Below are positions 8,952 to 18,081 of a stretch of DNA of 64,000 nt, one piece after another. The stretch covers positions 1,338,501 through 1,402,500 of the forward strand of contig JADJYQ010000001.1 in the NCBI GenBank assembly GCA_016719615.1, in the 5' to 3' direction. Positions within the stretch are counted from its first letter, which is position 1, and every line of letters starts with the position of its first letter. The stretch comes from Saprospiraceae bacterium. GTDB lineage: Bacteria > Bacteroidota > Bacteroidia > Chitinophagales > Saprospiraceae. A program made the translations under genes and the position numbers. The notes beneath the pieces were generated by a model. It worked only from the letters and a program-made list of their open reading frames with translations. It searched no databases and was not told the DNA's origin.

Positions 8952-11425
8952 TATCTAAATGATATGATGTTATCAAACAATTTGTAGGCTCCGGGAACTC
9001 CTGCTTTTAATTGTCGGAAAAATGCAAGCGAAGTATATACAAAATAGCCTTTTCCATATTTTTTTACGAGCAGGGCTGATTTTAAAGGGTTTTCACCTGG
9101 ATCATTCATAGCCAAAATTTCATCATAGCTACTGTCATAATTGGATGGAAAATACAATCCGCGTTCTTGTACCCAATTTTCAAAATCTAAACTGTCAATT
9201 GAATTTGGATCATTTAATACCGGATGTTCTGGCTTAAGAAAAGTGACATGAGCACTTTCATCAGTGACTCTTCCGCGCCCAATTTTTATTTCTGAAGGTG
9301 CAAAATCTGGAGTCATAAGATCTGCAGTCGTATTATATTGCATCACAACTTTACCTCCGTGTTCTATGAAGGGGAGAATATACTTTTTACAATGTTTAAG
9401 TTCTTCTCTATTATTGAGTGCCCGAATTCCAAAAACAAGTACATCGTGTTTATGAATATCCAATTGATCTAATGCTGCTGCTGACAAGTGATCGACTTTG
9501 TGACCTAACTTTAACATAGCTTCATCAATAAAGTCGCCGGCGCCATCAACATAAGCGATCTTTTTGGGGTGGCTTACCATATTTGTTTGAAGTAAAATAA
9601 TTTTAGCCGGAGTTAATACATTTTGTTTTTGGATATGTGGATATTTTATGGGTTTGTAAAAAAAACCTTGTTTGCCATTGATGAATACCGGAATTTCAAT
9701 TCTTAATGATTGCTGTGAATTTGAGAAAATATCAAAAATCAAGGCTTTGATTTCTCCAGCTTTTTCAAAATGCATATTGGCATTGCCTATAGAAGATTTA
9801 AACCCGGTGGGTAATTGCAAACTGACACTCACATCTTGATTGGCTGCATTTGAAATGAAACGCAATGTACATTTAGCGGTTTTTTCTTGGATAAGGTAAA
9901 TGGGATCATCCGCTAAAATTAAACTTGGTGGAAGTATATCCAAATTTTCTTTGACTTCACCCAATACTGGGTCATCGTTTTTATAAATGATATCTCGAAT
10001 GAGAGTGTATTCCTTCTGTGCAATTTTTATTTTAAATGTGATCTTTAAATCTCTTGGCGCAGTAGGCAATAACTTATAAGGAACATTACCTGTTTGATAT
10101 GCACTATTTGGTCTTCCGTTTAATAACCAGAAAGGAGCGGTGTTTGTAAATCCATTTACCAATTTTAAAGATTTTTGAAAAGTATATGATTTATTGGTCA
10201 TGACCTGAAGTTGGACAGCACTGTCAAAACTTAAGCTTGGTATTTGGATCTGAATGAGCTCGGCAATGATGGGATTTCTAATGATAAATTCTACATTCAT
10301 TTTTAACATCGCACCTTCACAAATGATTTGCTGATCGGTAGATGCTTCTGCAAAAATTCCGGCACAATCCGCGATGAGGGATCTGATTTCTTTGAGCTTA
10401 ATATCTTTCCAGTCATGATTTGGCAAATCTTCCATATATTTTTCAGCCTTTTGTAAAAGTTCTATACTTTTCCAGGGCTTCTGATAATCATATTTCTGAA
10501 TTATTTCATCTAGAACTTGATCCACATTTCCGCCACCATTGATCCTGGTCCAGCTTAAATCCAAACCATCAAATGGGCTCATATGATCTTTATCTTTTGG
10601 GGCTCCAAGTCTTTCAAAATACTCTGGCATGAATCCTCTGCTTGAATTGATACCAAATCCTTGAGATTTGTGCATGCTCCTGCTTTGTGATGCAATTTCA
10701 TTGTTAGATAAACCTAGTGCGGGATAAAAGTCTCCTACGTCAAGTTGGTACAGGAAGGATTTATCCATCGTATCAAATTTTTCTCTGCCATAAAAGAAAT
10801 AAGAGGTATTGAAAAAAATTCTTTGCACCATGTGTGCGTCGGTTCCTTTCATGACATCTCGCATGAATAGCGGACTGTTACAATATTTAAATGCATCTAA
10901 ACCTAACATAGCTGATGCAGTATGATGCCCATGCGTACGACCACTTGTGCGATGATCAAATCGATTTATGACCACATCTGGTTTGAATTCTCTGACCAAA
11001 CGCAAAACATCAGAAAGGATGCTGTCTTTATTCCATATCGCAAAGGTTTCTTCGGCATTTTTTGAATACCCAAAATCATTGGCTCTGCTAAAATATTGAA
11101 TACCGCCATCTATTTTTCTTGCTTCGACCAATTCCTGTGTTCGTATGACACCTAAATATTCATCGAGCTCGTCACCAATGAGGTTTTGACCGCCATCACC
11201 TCTGGTGAGTGACATATAAGCCGTTCTTAGGTGTTTTCCTTTAGATAAGTAGGTAATCAATCTTGTATTTTCATCATCGGGATGTGCGGCAATATATAGA
11301 ACAGATCCAAGTACTTTCAACTTATGAAGGTCTTCCATAATTTCTGCGCTGGTCCTCGAATTTTGACCCCATATGAGTGAAAAATTGCTTAAAACAAAAA
11401 AGAGGATATATATATATTTAGGCAT
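8951..11425 (-). CDS. PIG-L family deacetylase, large exported form
   Basis: An 824-residue protein with a signal peptide (about 1-20) and an N-terminal PIG-L/LmbE zinc-dependent deacetylase domain: metal-binding AHPDDE (47-52) and HGHH (165-168). The remaining 550 residues look mostly beta-rich, with a C-terminal region resembling a GATase/ThuA-like fold (GDFIDEAMLKLG, GGKVVMQYNTT). PIG-L enzymes remove N-acetyl groups from amino-sugar conjugates. First gene of a three-gene overlapping operon with a membrane peptide and an SSS symporter, which suggests periplasmic deacetylation coupled to uptake. The true substrate is not evident. Confidence 0.9.
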   Translation of the reverse strand: MPKYIYILFFVLSNFSLIWGQNSRTSAEIMEDLHKLKVLGSVLYIAAHPDDENTRLITYLSKGKHLRTAYMSLTRGDGGQNLIGDELDEYLGVIRTQELVEARKIDGGIQYFSRANDFGYSKNAEETFAIWNKDSILSDVLRLVREFKPDVVINRFDHRTSGRTHGHHTASAMLGLDAFKYCNSPLFMRDVMKGTDAHMVQRIFFNTSYFFYGREKFDTMDKSFLYQLDVGDFYPALGLSNNEIASQSRSMHKSQGFGINSSRGFMPEYFERLGAPKDKDHMSPFDGLDLSWTRINGGGNVDQVLDEIIQKYDYQKPWKSIELLQKAEKYMEDLPNHDWKDIKLKEIRSLIADCAGIFAEASTDQQIICEGAMLKMNVEFIIRNPIIAELIQIQIPSLSFDSAVQLQVMTNKSYTFQKSLKLVNGFTNTAPFWLLNGRPNSAYQTGNVPYKLLPTAPRDLKITFKIKIAQKEYTLIRDIIYKNDDPVLGEVKENLDILPPSLILADDPIYLIQEKTAKCTLRFISNAANQDVSVSLQLPTGFKSSIGNANMHFEKAGEIKALIFDIFSNSQQSLRIEIPVFINGKQGFFYKPIKYPHIQKQNVLTPAKIILLQTNMVSHPKKIAYVDGAGDFIDEAMLKLGHKVDHLSAAALDQLDIHKHDVLVFGIRALNNREELKHCKKYILPFIEHGGKVVMQYNTTADLMTPDFAPSEIKIGRGRVTDESAHVTFLKPEHPVLNDPNSIDSLDFENWVQERGLYFPSNYDSSYDEILAMNDPGENPLKSALLVKKYGKGYFVYTSLAFFRQLKAGVPGAYKLFDNIISFR

Positions 11426-11490
11426 AAGACTAACAAATGTTTAATTGCAAAGATGGAAAGATTCAAAGCTCCAACGCATCATTTTGAGAG

Positions 11491-11498
11491 TACATTTG
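11491..11498 (+). promoter_or_regulatory. -7 element upstream of the DAHP synthase gene
   Basis: TACATTTG matches TAnnTTTG and lies 34 bp before the ATG of the aromatic-biosynthesis gene. No TTTG is present 19 bp upstream, so only half of the promoter is supported. Confidence 0.45.
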
Positions 11499-11532
11499 TT
11501 GCTTATATGTTAAAATTTAATCTTAGTCAAAG

Positions 11533-12615
11533 ATGGATGCAGCAGTTGTTAAAGAGGAAGGAAGCAAAATAATGATTTTAGGCCCCTGCAGCGCAGAATC
11601 TGAGCAACAAATGTTGAGTGTGGCTGCCCAATTAAAGCATTTAAATCCGGATTATGTGAGAGCAGGTTTGTGGAAACCCAGAACGCGACCTGGCAGTTTT
11701 GAAGGATTTGGAACCAATGCCATAGCTTGGTTGAAAGCCGTACAAAGGCAGTTCGGATTGAAAGTCTGCACAGAAGTTGCCAATACACAACATGTAGAAA
11801 TAGCCTTAAAAGCGGGCATTGATGCAATCTGGATTGGGGCCAGAACGACAGTGAATCCATTTTATGTACATGAAATTGCTTCGGTGCTTAAAGGCGTTGA
11901 TATTCCGGTTTTTGTAAAAAATCCAATGAACCCTGACTTGCATTTATGGCAGGGCGCCATCGAACGAATATTGAATGTTGGGATCCAAAGAATTGCAGCG
12001 ATTCATCGGGGATTCAGCTTTTATGGAAATTCTATTTACCGAAATGTTCCCCGATGGCAAATCCCTATTGAGTTGATGCGACGATTGCCCGGTATCCAAA
12101 TGATAGCTGATATTTCGCATATTGGTGGGCATCCGGGCATCTTAAGGGAAATTGCGCAAATTGCTTTTGATCTGAATTATGATGGCATCATGGCTGAAGT
12201 GCATCCCGATCCTTTAAAAGCACTCAGTGATGCAGAACAACAAGTCACGCCTTTGTTTTTTGAGGAACAGATATTAAACCAACTTATATTTCGCAAAGGC
12301 TTTAGCCATGATGATGGATTCAATCAAAAGCTCAATCACATCCGTCGTGAAATTGATGCGGTGGATTCGGAAATCGTAAGACTATTGGCCAGGAGAATGT
12401 TGCTTGCTGAAGATATCGGTATCCAAAAAAAGATCCGGGGTGTTTCGATTTTTCAGCCGGATCGTTGGGAACAAATTGTAGCAAGGCTTTTGGAGGAAGG
12501 CAAAATTTTAAATTTAAGTGAAGAGTTTATTTTTTCATTAATTGAAGCTATTCATATAGAGTCTATACAACATCAAAGTTATCAGATGAACAGGTCTCAA
12601 GAACATTCAAAATAA
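11533..12615 (+). CDS. Bifunctional 3-deoxy-7-phosphoheptulonate synthase / chorismate mutase (type II)
   Basis: A 360-residue fusion acting at entry to and exit from the shikimate pathway. Residues 1 to about 255 are a class I DAHP synthase of the KDO8P-synthase-like type (GPCSAES 17-23, RAGLWKPRTRPGSFEG, HRGFSFYG, DISHIGGHPG). Residues about 263-350 are an AroQ-type chorismate mutase (IRREIDAVDSEIVRLLARRM). The C-terminal mutase placement is the arrangement usual in Bacteroidota, where it may allow prephenate feedback on DAHP synthase. Monocistronic between a -7 element and a strong terminator. Confidence 0.95.
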   Translation: MDAAVVKEEGSKIMILGPCSAESEQQMLSVAAQLKHLNPDYVRAGLWKPRTRPGSFEGFGTNAIAWLKAVQRQFGLKVCTEVANTQHVEIALKAGIDAIWIGARTTVNPFYVHEIASVLKGVDIPVFVKNPMNPDLHLWQGAIERILNVGIQRIAAIHRGFSFYGNSIYRNVPRWQIPIELMRRLPGIQMIADISHIGGHPGILREIAQIAFDLNYDGIMAEVHPDPLKALSDAEQQVTPLFFEEQILNQLIFRKGFSHDDGFNQKLNHIRREIDAVDSEIVRLLARRMLLAEDIGIQKKIRGVSIFQPDRWEQIVARLLEEGKILNLSEEFIFSLIEAIHIESIQHQSYQMNRSQEHSK

Positions 12616-12647
12616 AAAAATCCTTCCCTTTGCAGGAAAGGATTTTT
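12616..12647 (+). terminator. Intrinsic terminator after the DAHP synthase gene
   Basis: AAAAATCCTT (12616-12625) pairs with AAGGATTTTT (12638-12647), extended by CC/GG with one bulge, followed directly by T residues. Because the arms begin and end in A/T runs it can work in both directions and may also stop the convergent cupin gene. Confidence 0.85.
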
Positions 12648-12721
12648 ATCAGATTGGTTTTAACAACTACAGTAATTGGTTTCGTTGTTGATGATTTGAA
12701 TTCAAATTTCATGCCATGAAT

Positions 12722-13560
12722 TTAAAGTAAAGTTTTCTTACGAGCAATCTCCAGTTTGTAATGGGCCCACTTATCTCCCAAGAAATAGTTCATACTTCGG
12801 TCTATAGCCAGGTGTTTAGCCAAATGTAAGCTGCCTTTTACTTTTGGGAGATTGCATTTGCAGCTCTTAAAGATATTGAAAATCCAGGATCAATATATTC
12901 GATGTGATGCCAGTACATGCTAGGAATAAAAAGTGTATCCCCGTGTTCTAATATAGTTTCCCAGCCTTTTACCATTTTTAAACCTGGATACATGTTTTCA
13001 TCAGGATTGTTCATATCAGCTAGACATCCTACTGTAAAGGGTATATGTCCAAGATATTTTGATTGTTCCTGCGAAAATAACAATACCCGTTTCCGGGTTT
13101 GAAAATGTGAAAGAAAAACATGCGAACAGTCAATGTCATAGTGTATTTTAGTATAAGAACCCTGGCCCCCAAAAAACAAAAAGGGAAACTCTTTATAAAA
13201 TCCTTTCATAATGTCCGGAGTCTTAATGTCATTTGCCAATTCCGGGGCATATTTTAGGATGTTCCAAAGGAATATTCTTAATTCACATGGGCCTTCCTGA
13301 ATTTTGCTCAGATAATCTCCGAATTTCATTTGAAAGGACGCTTTCATATATGTTTTTCCGGCTTTACTAAAACTTGGATCGAAAACAGGCACCATTAAAT
13401 GACCATAATTTTTTTTAAAAAATTCAAAATTCCATTTTTCATAAGCTGGCCAGGATTGAATTAAATCTTTAAAAACTACGGGTTTTTCAGGAGATAAATA
13501 GCTGTCGATAAACAGTTGTTTGTGTTGCACACTTATGATTGGGATTGATTTTAATTCCAT
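12722..13560 (-). CDS. Cupin-like (JmjC/cupin_8) domain protein, C-terminus frameshifted
   Basis: A probable Fe(II)/2-oxoglutarate-type cupin. The uninterrupted frame gives 240 residues (12838-13560) with the iron-binding HYDID segment, FFGGQGSYTK, the late WHHIEY histidines and GFSISLRAA. The stop at 12838 is premature: the next frame continues with the C-terminal part expected of the family (KGSLHLAKHLAIDRSMNYF, LGDKWAHYKLEIARKK) to a TAA at 12722. One extra base in the A4 run (plus-strand T run 12842-12845) joins the two into about 279 residues. The hydroxylation target is unknown. Confidence 0.82.
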
Positions 13561-13646
13561 ACCTTCTAAGATTTAGGCAAAATGAACATCGTAATATTCG
13601 TGGGTAGAACAATGAGGTGATCGCGGAATGAAGATAATAAATGAAC

Positions 13647-13654
13647 TACCTTTG
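13647..13654 (+). promoter_or_regulatory. -7 element of the purM promoter
   Basis: TACCTTTG (TAnnTTTG) lies five bases before the ATG at 13659 and inside any longer N-terminal version beginning at 13641. This argues for the shorter start and for a leaderless or nearly leaderless mRNA. No -33 box is evident. Confidence 0.45.
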
Positions 13655-13658
13655 CAAA

Positions 13659-14825
13659 ATGGATATGCAGAGATATAGCTCTTTGGGTGTCTCTTCGGAT
13701 AAGGAAGAGGTGCATAAAGCCATTGAAAAATTAGATAAAGGCCTGTTTCCGAATGCCTTTTGCAAAGTGCTTCCAGATACATTAAATAATGATGATGATT
13801 TTGTAAACCTGATCCATGCGGATACGGCGGGCACTAAAACCAGTCTGGCTTATTTGTATTGGAAAGAAACAGGCAATTATTCCATTTGGAGAGGAATTGC
13901 TCAGGATGCCCTGGTGATGAATCTTGACGATCTCGCCTGTGTGGCTTGTACAGAGAATATTATTATTTCTTCAACCATCGGCCGGAATAAACATCTGATT
14001 CCGGGGGCTGTTTTAGAAGAGATCATTTTGGGGACCCAGGCTTTTTTAAATCAAATGGAAGAATATGGTATTCACATTAAATCGGGTGGTGGAGAAACGG
14101 CAGATGTAGGTGATATCGTCAGAACCATTGATGTTGGAATAACAGCATTTACACGCATGCGAAAATCTGATGTATTGGTAAATGACATTAAGGCTGGGGA
14201 TGTCATTATCGGCTTGGCATCATTCGGACAGACTATCTATGAAAGCCAATATAATAGTGGGATAGGGTCTAATGGTCTTACGGCTGCAAGACATGATTTG
14301 TTGAATAAAAAATACGCAAGTTTTTCAGAATCATATGCCCCCGAAACTTCGAAAGAAAATATTTATACAGGGCCTTTTATGTTAAGTGATAAATGGGTAG
14401 ACGGTTCGCAGGATTATACCATTGGAGAGCTTTTACTTTCTCCAACAAGAAGCTATTTGCCCGTGCTTAAAAAAATTATCGAAGCATGTAAGCCCGAAAT
14501 TAGCGGATTGATTCATTGCACAGGTGGAGCTCAAACCAAAGTAAAAAAGTTCATATCTAATTGCAGAGTTGTCAAAGACCAATTGTTTGATTTGCCACCG
14601 CTTTTTAAATTATTGGAAAAACATTCATTATGCACACCGAGAGAACTTTATCAGGTATATAATATGGGTCACCGTTTGGAAATTTATTGTAAAGCTGTAG
14701 CCGTTGATCAAATTCTTGACATATGTGCATTGTTTGGTTTACAAGCCCAAATCATAGGACATGTGGAGGCTGCACCAAATTCTGAAGTCCTTTTGCGTTC
14801 ACATCTTGGAGAATTTAGATATTGA
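13659..14825 (+). CDS. purM: Phosphoribosylformylglycinamidine cyclo-ligase (AIR synthase)
   Basis: Catalyses ATP-dependent closure of FGAM to aminoimidazole ribotide in purine synthesis. The 388-residue protein from MDMQRYSSLGV matches the long Bacteroidota PurM: ADTAGTKTSLAYLYWKETG, DDLACVACTENI, GGGETADVGD and the CTGGAQTKVKKF segment. The upstream ATG at 13641 would place the -7 element inside the gene, so 13659 (or 13665) is preferred. It ends 4 bp before the small membrane-protein gene. Confidence 0.93.
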   Translation: MDMQRYSSLGVSSDKEEVHKAIEKLDKGLFPNAFCKVLPDTLNNDDDFVNLIHADTAGTKTSLAYLYWKETGNYSIWRGIAQDALVMNLDDLACVACTENIIISSTIGRNKHLIPGAVLEEIILGTQAFLNQMEEYGIHIKSGGGETADVGDIVRTIDVGITAFTRMRKSDVLVNDIKAGDVIIGLASFGQTIYESQYNSGIGSNGLTAARHDLLNKKYASFSESYAPETSKENIYTGPFMLSDKWVDGSQDYTIGELLLSPTRSYLPVLKKIIEACKPEISGLIHCTGGAQTKVKKFISNCRVVKDQLFDLPPLFKLLEKHSLCTPRELYQVYNMGHRLEIYCKAVAVDQILDICALFGLQAQIIGHVEAAPNSEVLLRSHLGEFRY

Positions 14826-14829
14826 TCTC

Positions 14830-15120
14830 ATGAGCAATGAACCCAATCAAGAATTGATTTGGAAATACATTCGGAATGAATGTTCAGAAAGCGAAAAAGC
14901 ATTTATTGAATCACTCATTAAAAATGACCCTGCTGTAAAAGCGCGGTACGAAAGACAAATCGTGTATCAACAGTTTTTGGACGCAAGCGAAGAAAGGCAA
15001 AATAGAGATCTGCCTATCCTAAAGGAATCAGAGGAAACTTCCTATAATCCTTATGTGCTTGCCAGTTTGTTGTTGATCATAGCACTGTTATTGCTTGTTT
15101 TGTTTTCATTTCTCAAATAG
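14830..15120 (+). CDS. Small membrane protein, anti-sigma-factor-like layout
   Basis: A 96-residue protein: a soluble N-terminal helical part (NQELIWKYIRNECSESEKAFIESLI), then a charged linker and one C-terminal membrane segment (about 75-94, LASLLLIIALLLLVLFSFLK). The 'WKYIRNECSESEKAFIESLI' stretch resembles the start of FecR-type and other anti-sigma proteins of Bacteroidota, but there is no zinc-binding HCC motif and no sigma-factor gene nearby. A longer ATG at 14761 would overlap purM in another frame and was not used. Function unknown. Confidence 0.65.
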   Translation: MSNEPNQELIWKYIRNECSESEKAFIESLIKNDPAVKARYERQIVYQQFLDASEERQNRDLPILKESEETSYNPYVLASLLLIIALLLLVLFSFLK

Positions 15121-15127
15121 CTACTAG

Positions 15128-16468
15128 TCATTTTTGTGCCAGCATTCCGATGTAATTTGAAGGACTTAGGGCTAGTAATTCCTTTTTAACATCTTCTGAG
15201 ATATTTAATTGTTGAATAAATTGTTGGATTGTTTCCTTGGTAATATTGCCATGAACGCGCGTTAGTTCCTTGAGTGCTTCGTAAGGTTTTGGATAATTTT
15301 CTCTCCGTAGAATGGTTTGGATGGGTTCTGCCAGTACACTCCAATGCTGCTCGAGGTCTGCTGATAATTTTTCTTCGTTGAGAATGAGTTTTGAAATTCC
15401 TTTTTCAATAGACTGGAGAGCTAAGTATAAATGTCCAGATGGAACTCCGATATTTCTAATGACCGTACTGTCTGTGAGGTCTCTTTGTAATCTTGAAACG
15501 GGCAGCTTTTCTGCAAGATGAGAACCAAGGGCTGTAGCCAATCCCAGATTGCCTTCTGCATTTTCAAAATCAATCGGATTGACTTTATGCGGCATTGTGG
15601 AAGAACCAACTTCACCTTCTTTTATTTTTTGTTTAAAATAATCCATGGAGATATACGTCCAGATATCTCTGCAAAAGTCGAGTAGTATCGTTTGAATCCG
15701 AATTAAGATATGGCACCATTCAGCTACTTCATCATAATGTGCTATTTGGGTAGTGTATTGTTGTCTTGACAAACCAAGATCTTCTTGCAAAAAGTCATCG
15801 GCCCATTTTGGCCAATTTACATCGGGATATGCAGCGAAGTGTGCATTGAAATTTCCAGTGGCTCCACCAAATTTTCCACTAAAATTATAATTTTTCAGGC
15901 CTTCGATTTGTTTATCTAAGCGCTCTGCAAACACGAGCCATTCTTTACCCATGGTCGTTGGGCTTGCTGCTTGTCCATGCGTTCTTGCCAGCATCGGGAT
16001 CTTGAGCCATTTTATTCCATTTTGTTGGAATAAATCTGAAATGCTTAGAAGTTTTGGTAAAAGTATATCATTCGTAAACTCCTTCAACATTAATGGACTT
16101 GCGGTATTGTTGATATCCTGGGAGGTTAAGGCAAAATGAATAAATTCAGTGAGATGTCCGAGCCCTAATTCAGAAAATTTATCTTTCAAATAATATTCAA
16201 GAGCTTTCACGTCGTGGTTGGTCACTCTTTCAATATCTTTTACCATTAAAGCTTCTTGCTCATTAAATTCAGCGACTAAATTATTTAGGGAATCAAATTT
16301 TTCATGGCCCAATTTTTCTGAAATAATTTGTGTTTGCATCAACCTTATAAAATAGGCTAGCTCAATTTTCAGGCGATAGCGTATCAGTGCGTATTCTGAA
16401 AAATAAGCGCTTAGTGGTTTGAGCTTGTCAGCATAGCGTCCATCCAGAGGTGAAATTGCATGAATCAT
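15128..16468 (-). CDS. purB: Adenylosuccinate lyase
   Basis: Acts twice in purine synthesis, releasing fumarate from SAICAR and from adenylosuccinate. The 446-residue protein starts with the diagnostic ISPLDGRYADK, carries TSQDINNTA and the fumarase/aspartase signature SSTMPHKVNPIDFENAEGN. Length fits the E. coli-like PurB branch. It is the last gene of a four-gene minus-strand run (9 bp after the TIGR02206 gene) and faces the purM unit across 7 bp. Confidence 0.97.
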   Translation of the reverse strand: MIHAISPLDGRYADKLKPLSAYFSEYALIRYRLKIELAYFIRLMQTQIISEKLGHEKFDSLNNLVAEFNEQEALMVKDIERVTNHDVKALEYYLKDKFSELGLGHLTEFIHFALTSQDINNTASPLMLKEFTNDILLPKLLSISDLFQQNGIKWLKIPMLARTHGQAASPTTMGKEWLVFAERLDKQIEGLKNYNFSGKFGGATGNFNAHFAAYPDVNWPKWADDFLQEDLGLSRQQYTTQIAHYDEVAEWCHILIRIQTILLDFCRDIWTYISMDYFKQKIKEGEVGSSTMPHKVNPIDFENAEGNLGLATALGSHLAEKLPVSRLQRDLTDSTVIRNIGVPSGHLYLALQSIEKGISKLILNEEKLSADLEQHWSVLAEPIQTILRRENYPKPYEALKELTRVHGNITKETIQQFIQQLNISEDVKKELLALSPSNYIGMLAQK

Positions 16469-16477
16469 TTAATGAAT

Positions 16478-17185
16478 TTAGGTGGCCGTAAAATGTGGTT
16501 TAGGCAATAACTTTCTGCTTATCCAAAATAATAGGAGTATATGCAAAGTTCCAAAAATCTCAAATCCAAGTAAATGCATGGGATATGGATGTAAAATCAG
16601 CGGATTACTCACCAGCGGGGCTTCCATGAGATAGATATAATTGGATTCTAAACATAGATTGATCAAATAAACGGAAATTAAAATAACATGAGCTAAGAGC
16701 CAAACTTTCCACCATGCGGATTTCCTGGGTCTCAACTTTAAAACAAAGAGTCCATACATAGGGACAAAGATGATGCCTGCATGGCTAAAGTAATAATCAA
16801 TGATAAAATAGTTAGAATAACCATGTGTCAGCTCCGGTGTGATAATGCTTTGTAAGGCCCCGCCCAGACTCAAAAGTAGAAGAAATTCAAATAAGAAATG
16901 ATTGGGTTTTATGAGAAAAACAATCATAAACATATAAGAAATTCCACACAGATGAAGGGGGAGTGAATCTTGTAATGTAAACATTCCTTTCTGGGCAATG
17001 TATGCAAATAAATAAACTTCGCGAATGAGAAAGATCCCGGCTAAAAACAAGCGGAATTTTAATTCAAATCCTTTAGTTAAGGCATACCTACCAAGGTAGA
17101 TGAGTGCCGAAAACAAAATGAAACTTAGTATAGCGCCTAAAAACCAGTGTGTTGAAAATAAAGGTACCAGATAATGAGGATGCAT
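16478..17185 (-). CDS. TIGR02206 (YwaF-like) integral membrane protein
   Basis: A 235-residue polytopic membrane protein with about six to seven hydrophobic segments. Family marks include the LPLHLCGISYMFM block (about residues 75-88), the ELTHGY motif and the late HPYPMHLLGFEIFG segment. No function is established for TIGR02206. It lies 10 bp after miaE and 9 bp before purB, so it is co-transcribed with both. Confidence 0.8.
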   Translation of the reverse strand: MHPHYLVPLFSTHWFLGAILSFILFSALIYLGRYALTKGFELKFRLFLAGIFLIREVYLFAYIAQKGMFTLQDSLPLHLCGISYMFMIVFLIKPNHFLFEFLLLLSLGGALQSIITPELTHGYSNYFIIDYYFSHAGIIFVPMYGLFVLKLRPRKSAWWKVWLLAHVILISVYLINLCLESNYIYLMEAPLVSNPLILHPYPMHLLGFEIFGTLHILLLFWISRKLLPKPHFTAT

Positions 17186-17195
17186 GATGATTAGT

Positions 17196-17780
17196 TTAAT
17201 GTAAAGCTGACCTGATGGGAAGGTTTTTGATCACTTCTGCTTCCAGTTCAACCCACTGTTGTAATTTATTGTAAACTTTATCAGCTGGAAAATAACATAA
17301 GGCCATTTTTATATAGATGTGACCGTGCTTGGCTTCAGAAGTCCAGAGCATTTTATAAAATTTTTTAAGCTCAGGATCTTCTAAATGTTCTTCTACGAGC
17401 CTAAATCGTTCAGCACCTCTGGTTTCGGCAACTGAAGCGATAAGCAGTCTGTCTAAAAAGCGTTCTTCTATACCATGATGGCAATGTTTAAGCAAAGCTT
17501 TGATATAAGGATCTTCAGTCATGTTATCCGGGAGCCCGATGCCTTTATTGCACATGATTTCGTAGACGAACTTAAAATGTTCAAGTTCTTCTAATGCAGT
17601 CTCAATCAATTCCGGTATGATTTCCTTGCGATTCGGATATTTTGCTACAAAGCTCATAGCCATAGCCGATGCTTTTCTTTCGCAATCTGCGTGATCCTGT
17701 AGAAAGCTATTGAAATCTGCCATAACAGCCTCAATCCACTCCGGTGGACTGGGGTATGCAATATCTAGGTTGAGTTTCAA
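17196..17780 (-). CDS. miaE: tRNA-(ms2io6A)-hydroxylase
   Basis: A ferritin-like diiron monooxygenase that hydroxylates the isopentenyl group of ms2i6A37 in tRNAs reading U-starting codons. The 194 residues carry the carboxylate/histidine ligands of the family: CERKASAMA (early helix), EELEHFKFVYE, ETRGAERF and SEAKHGHIYIKMA. Middle gene of a tight operon with a 42-residue peptide upstream (11 bp) and a membrane protein downstream (10 bp). Confidence 0.92.
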   Translation of the reverse strand: MKLNLDIAYPSPPEWIEAVMADFNSFLQDHADCERKASAMAMSFVAKYPNRKEIIPELIETALEELEHFKFVYEIMCNKGIGLPDNMTEDPYIKALLKHCHHGIEERFLDRLLIASVAETRGAERFRLVEEHLEDPELKKFYKMLWTSEAKHGHIYIKMALCYFPADKVYNKLQQWVELEAEVIKNLPIRSALH

Positions 17781-17791
17781 ATTCGGGTTTC

Positions 17792-17920
17792 TTAAGTCGT
17801 TGCTTTAAACATGAGGTACATAAGGATCATTAATCCAAGCGCGATGGCGACAAGGACCCACAAAAATTGTTTTCCGGATTTTTGATCATGGGTCTTGCTG
17901 TGTCTTTTGTGTGTTGACAT
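17792..17920 (-). CDS. 42-residue single-span membrane peptide
   Basis: A short ORF 11 bp upstream of miaE on the same strand. It begins MSTHKRHSKTHDQKSGKQF (very basic, three His) and continues with one hydrophobic segment (WVLVAIALGLMILMYLMF) to TAA. The clean signal-anchor layout and operon spacing support a real gene. It was not recognised as any named family. It may be a small membrane tether, but no role can be read. Confidence 0.6.
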   Translation of the reverse strand: MSTHKRHSKTHDQKSGKQFLWVLVAIALGLMILMYLMFKATT

Positions 17921-18081
17921 ATGAATTCACATTTGATGGTAAATGTAAATGATTTTAACTTCTATTAGCAATATTGTTGCGGCTGAAATTGGAATCTTTC
18001 CGGATCTCATCTATAAGCTAATTATTATTTCAAGCATATAGACGGAGCGAAAAAACTGGAAAGTAAAAGACTTCGACTCCA

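Noticed and set aside
12838..12850. Programmed -1 frameshifting in the cupin gene
   Set aside because: The CCCAAAAG sequence is not in the X-XXY-YYZ phase for a slippery heptamer, and six other loci show the same type of one-base loss.
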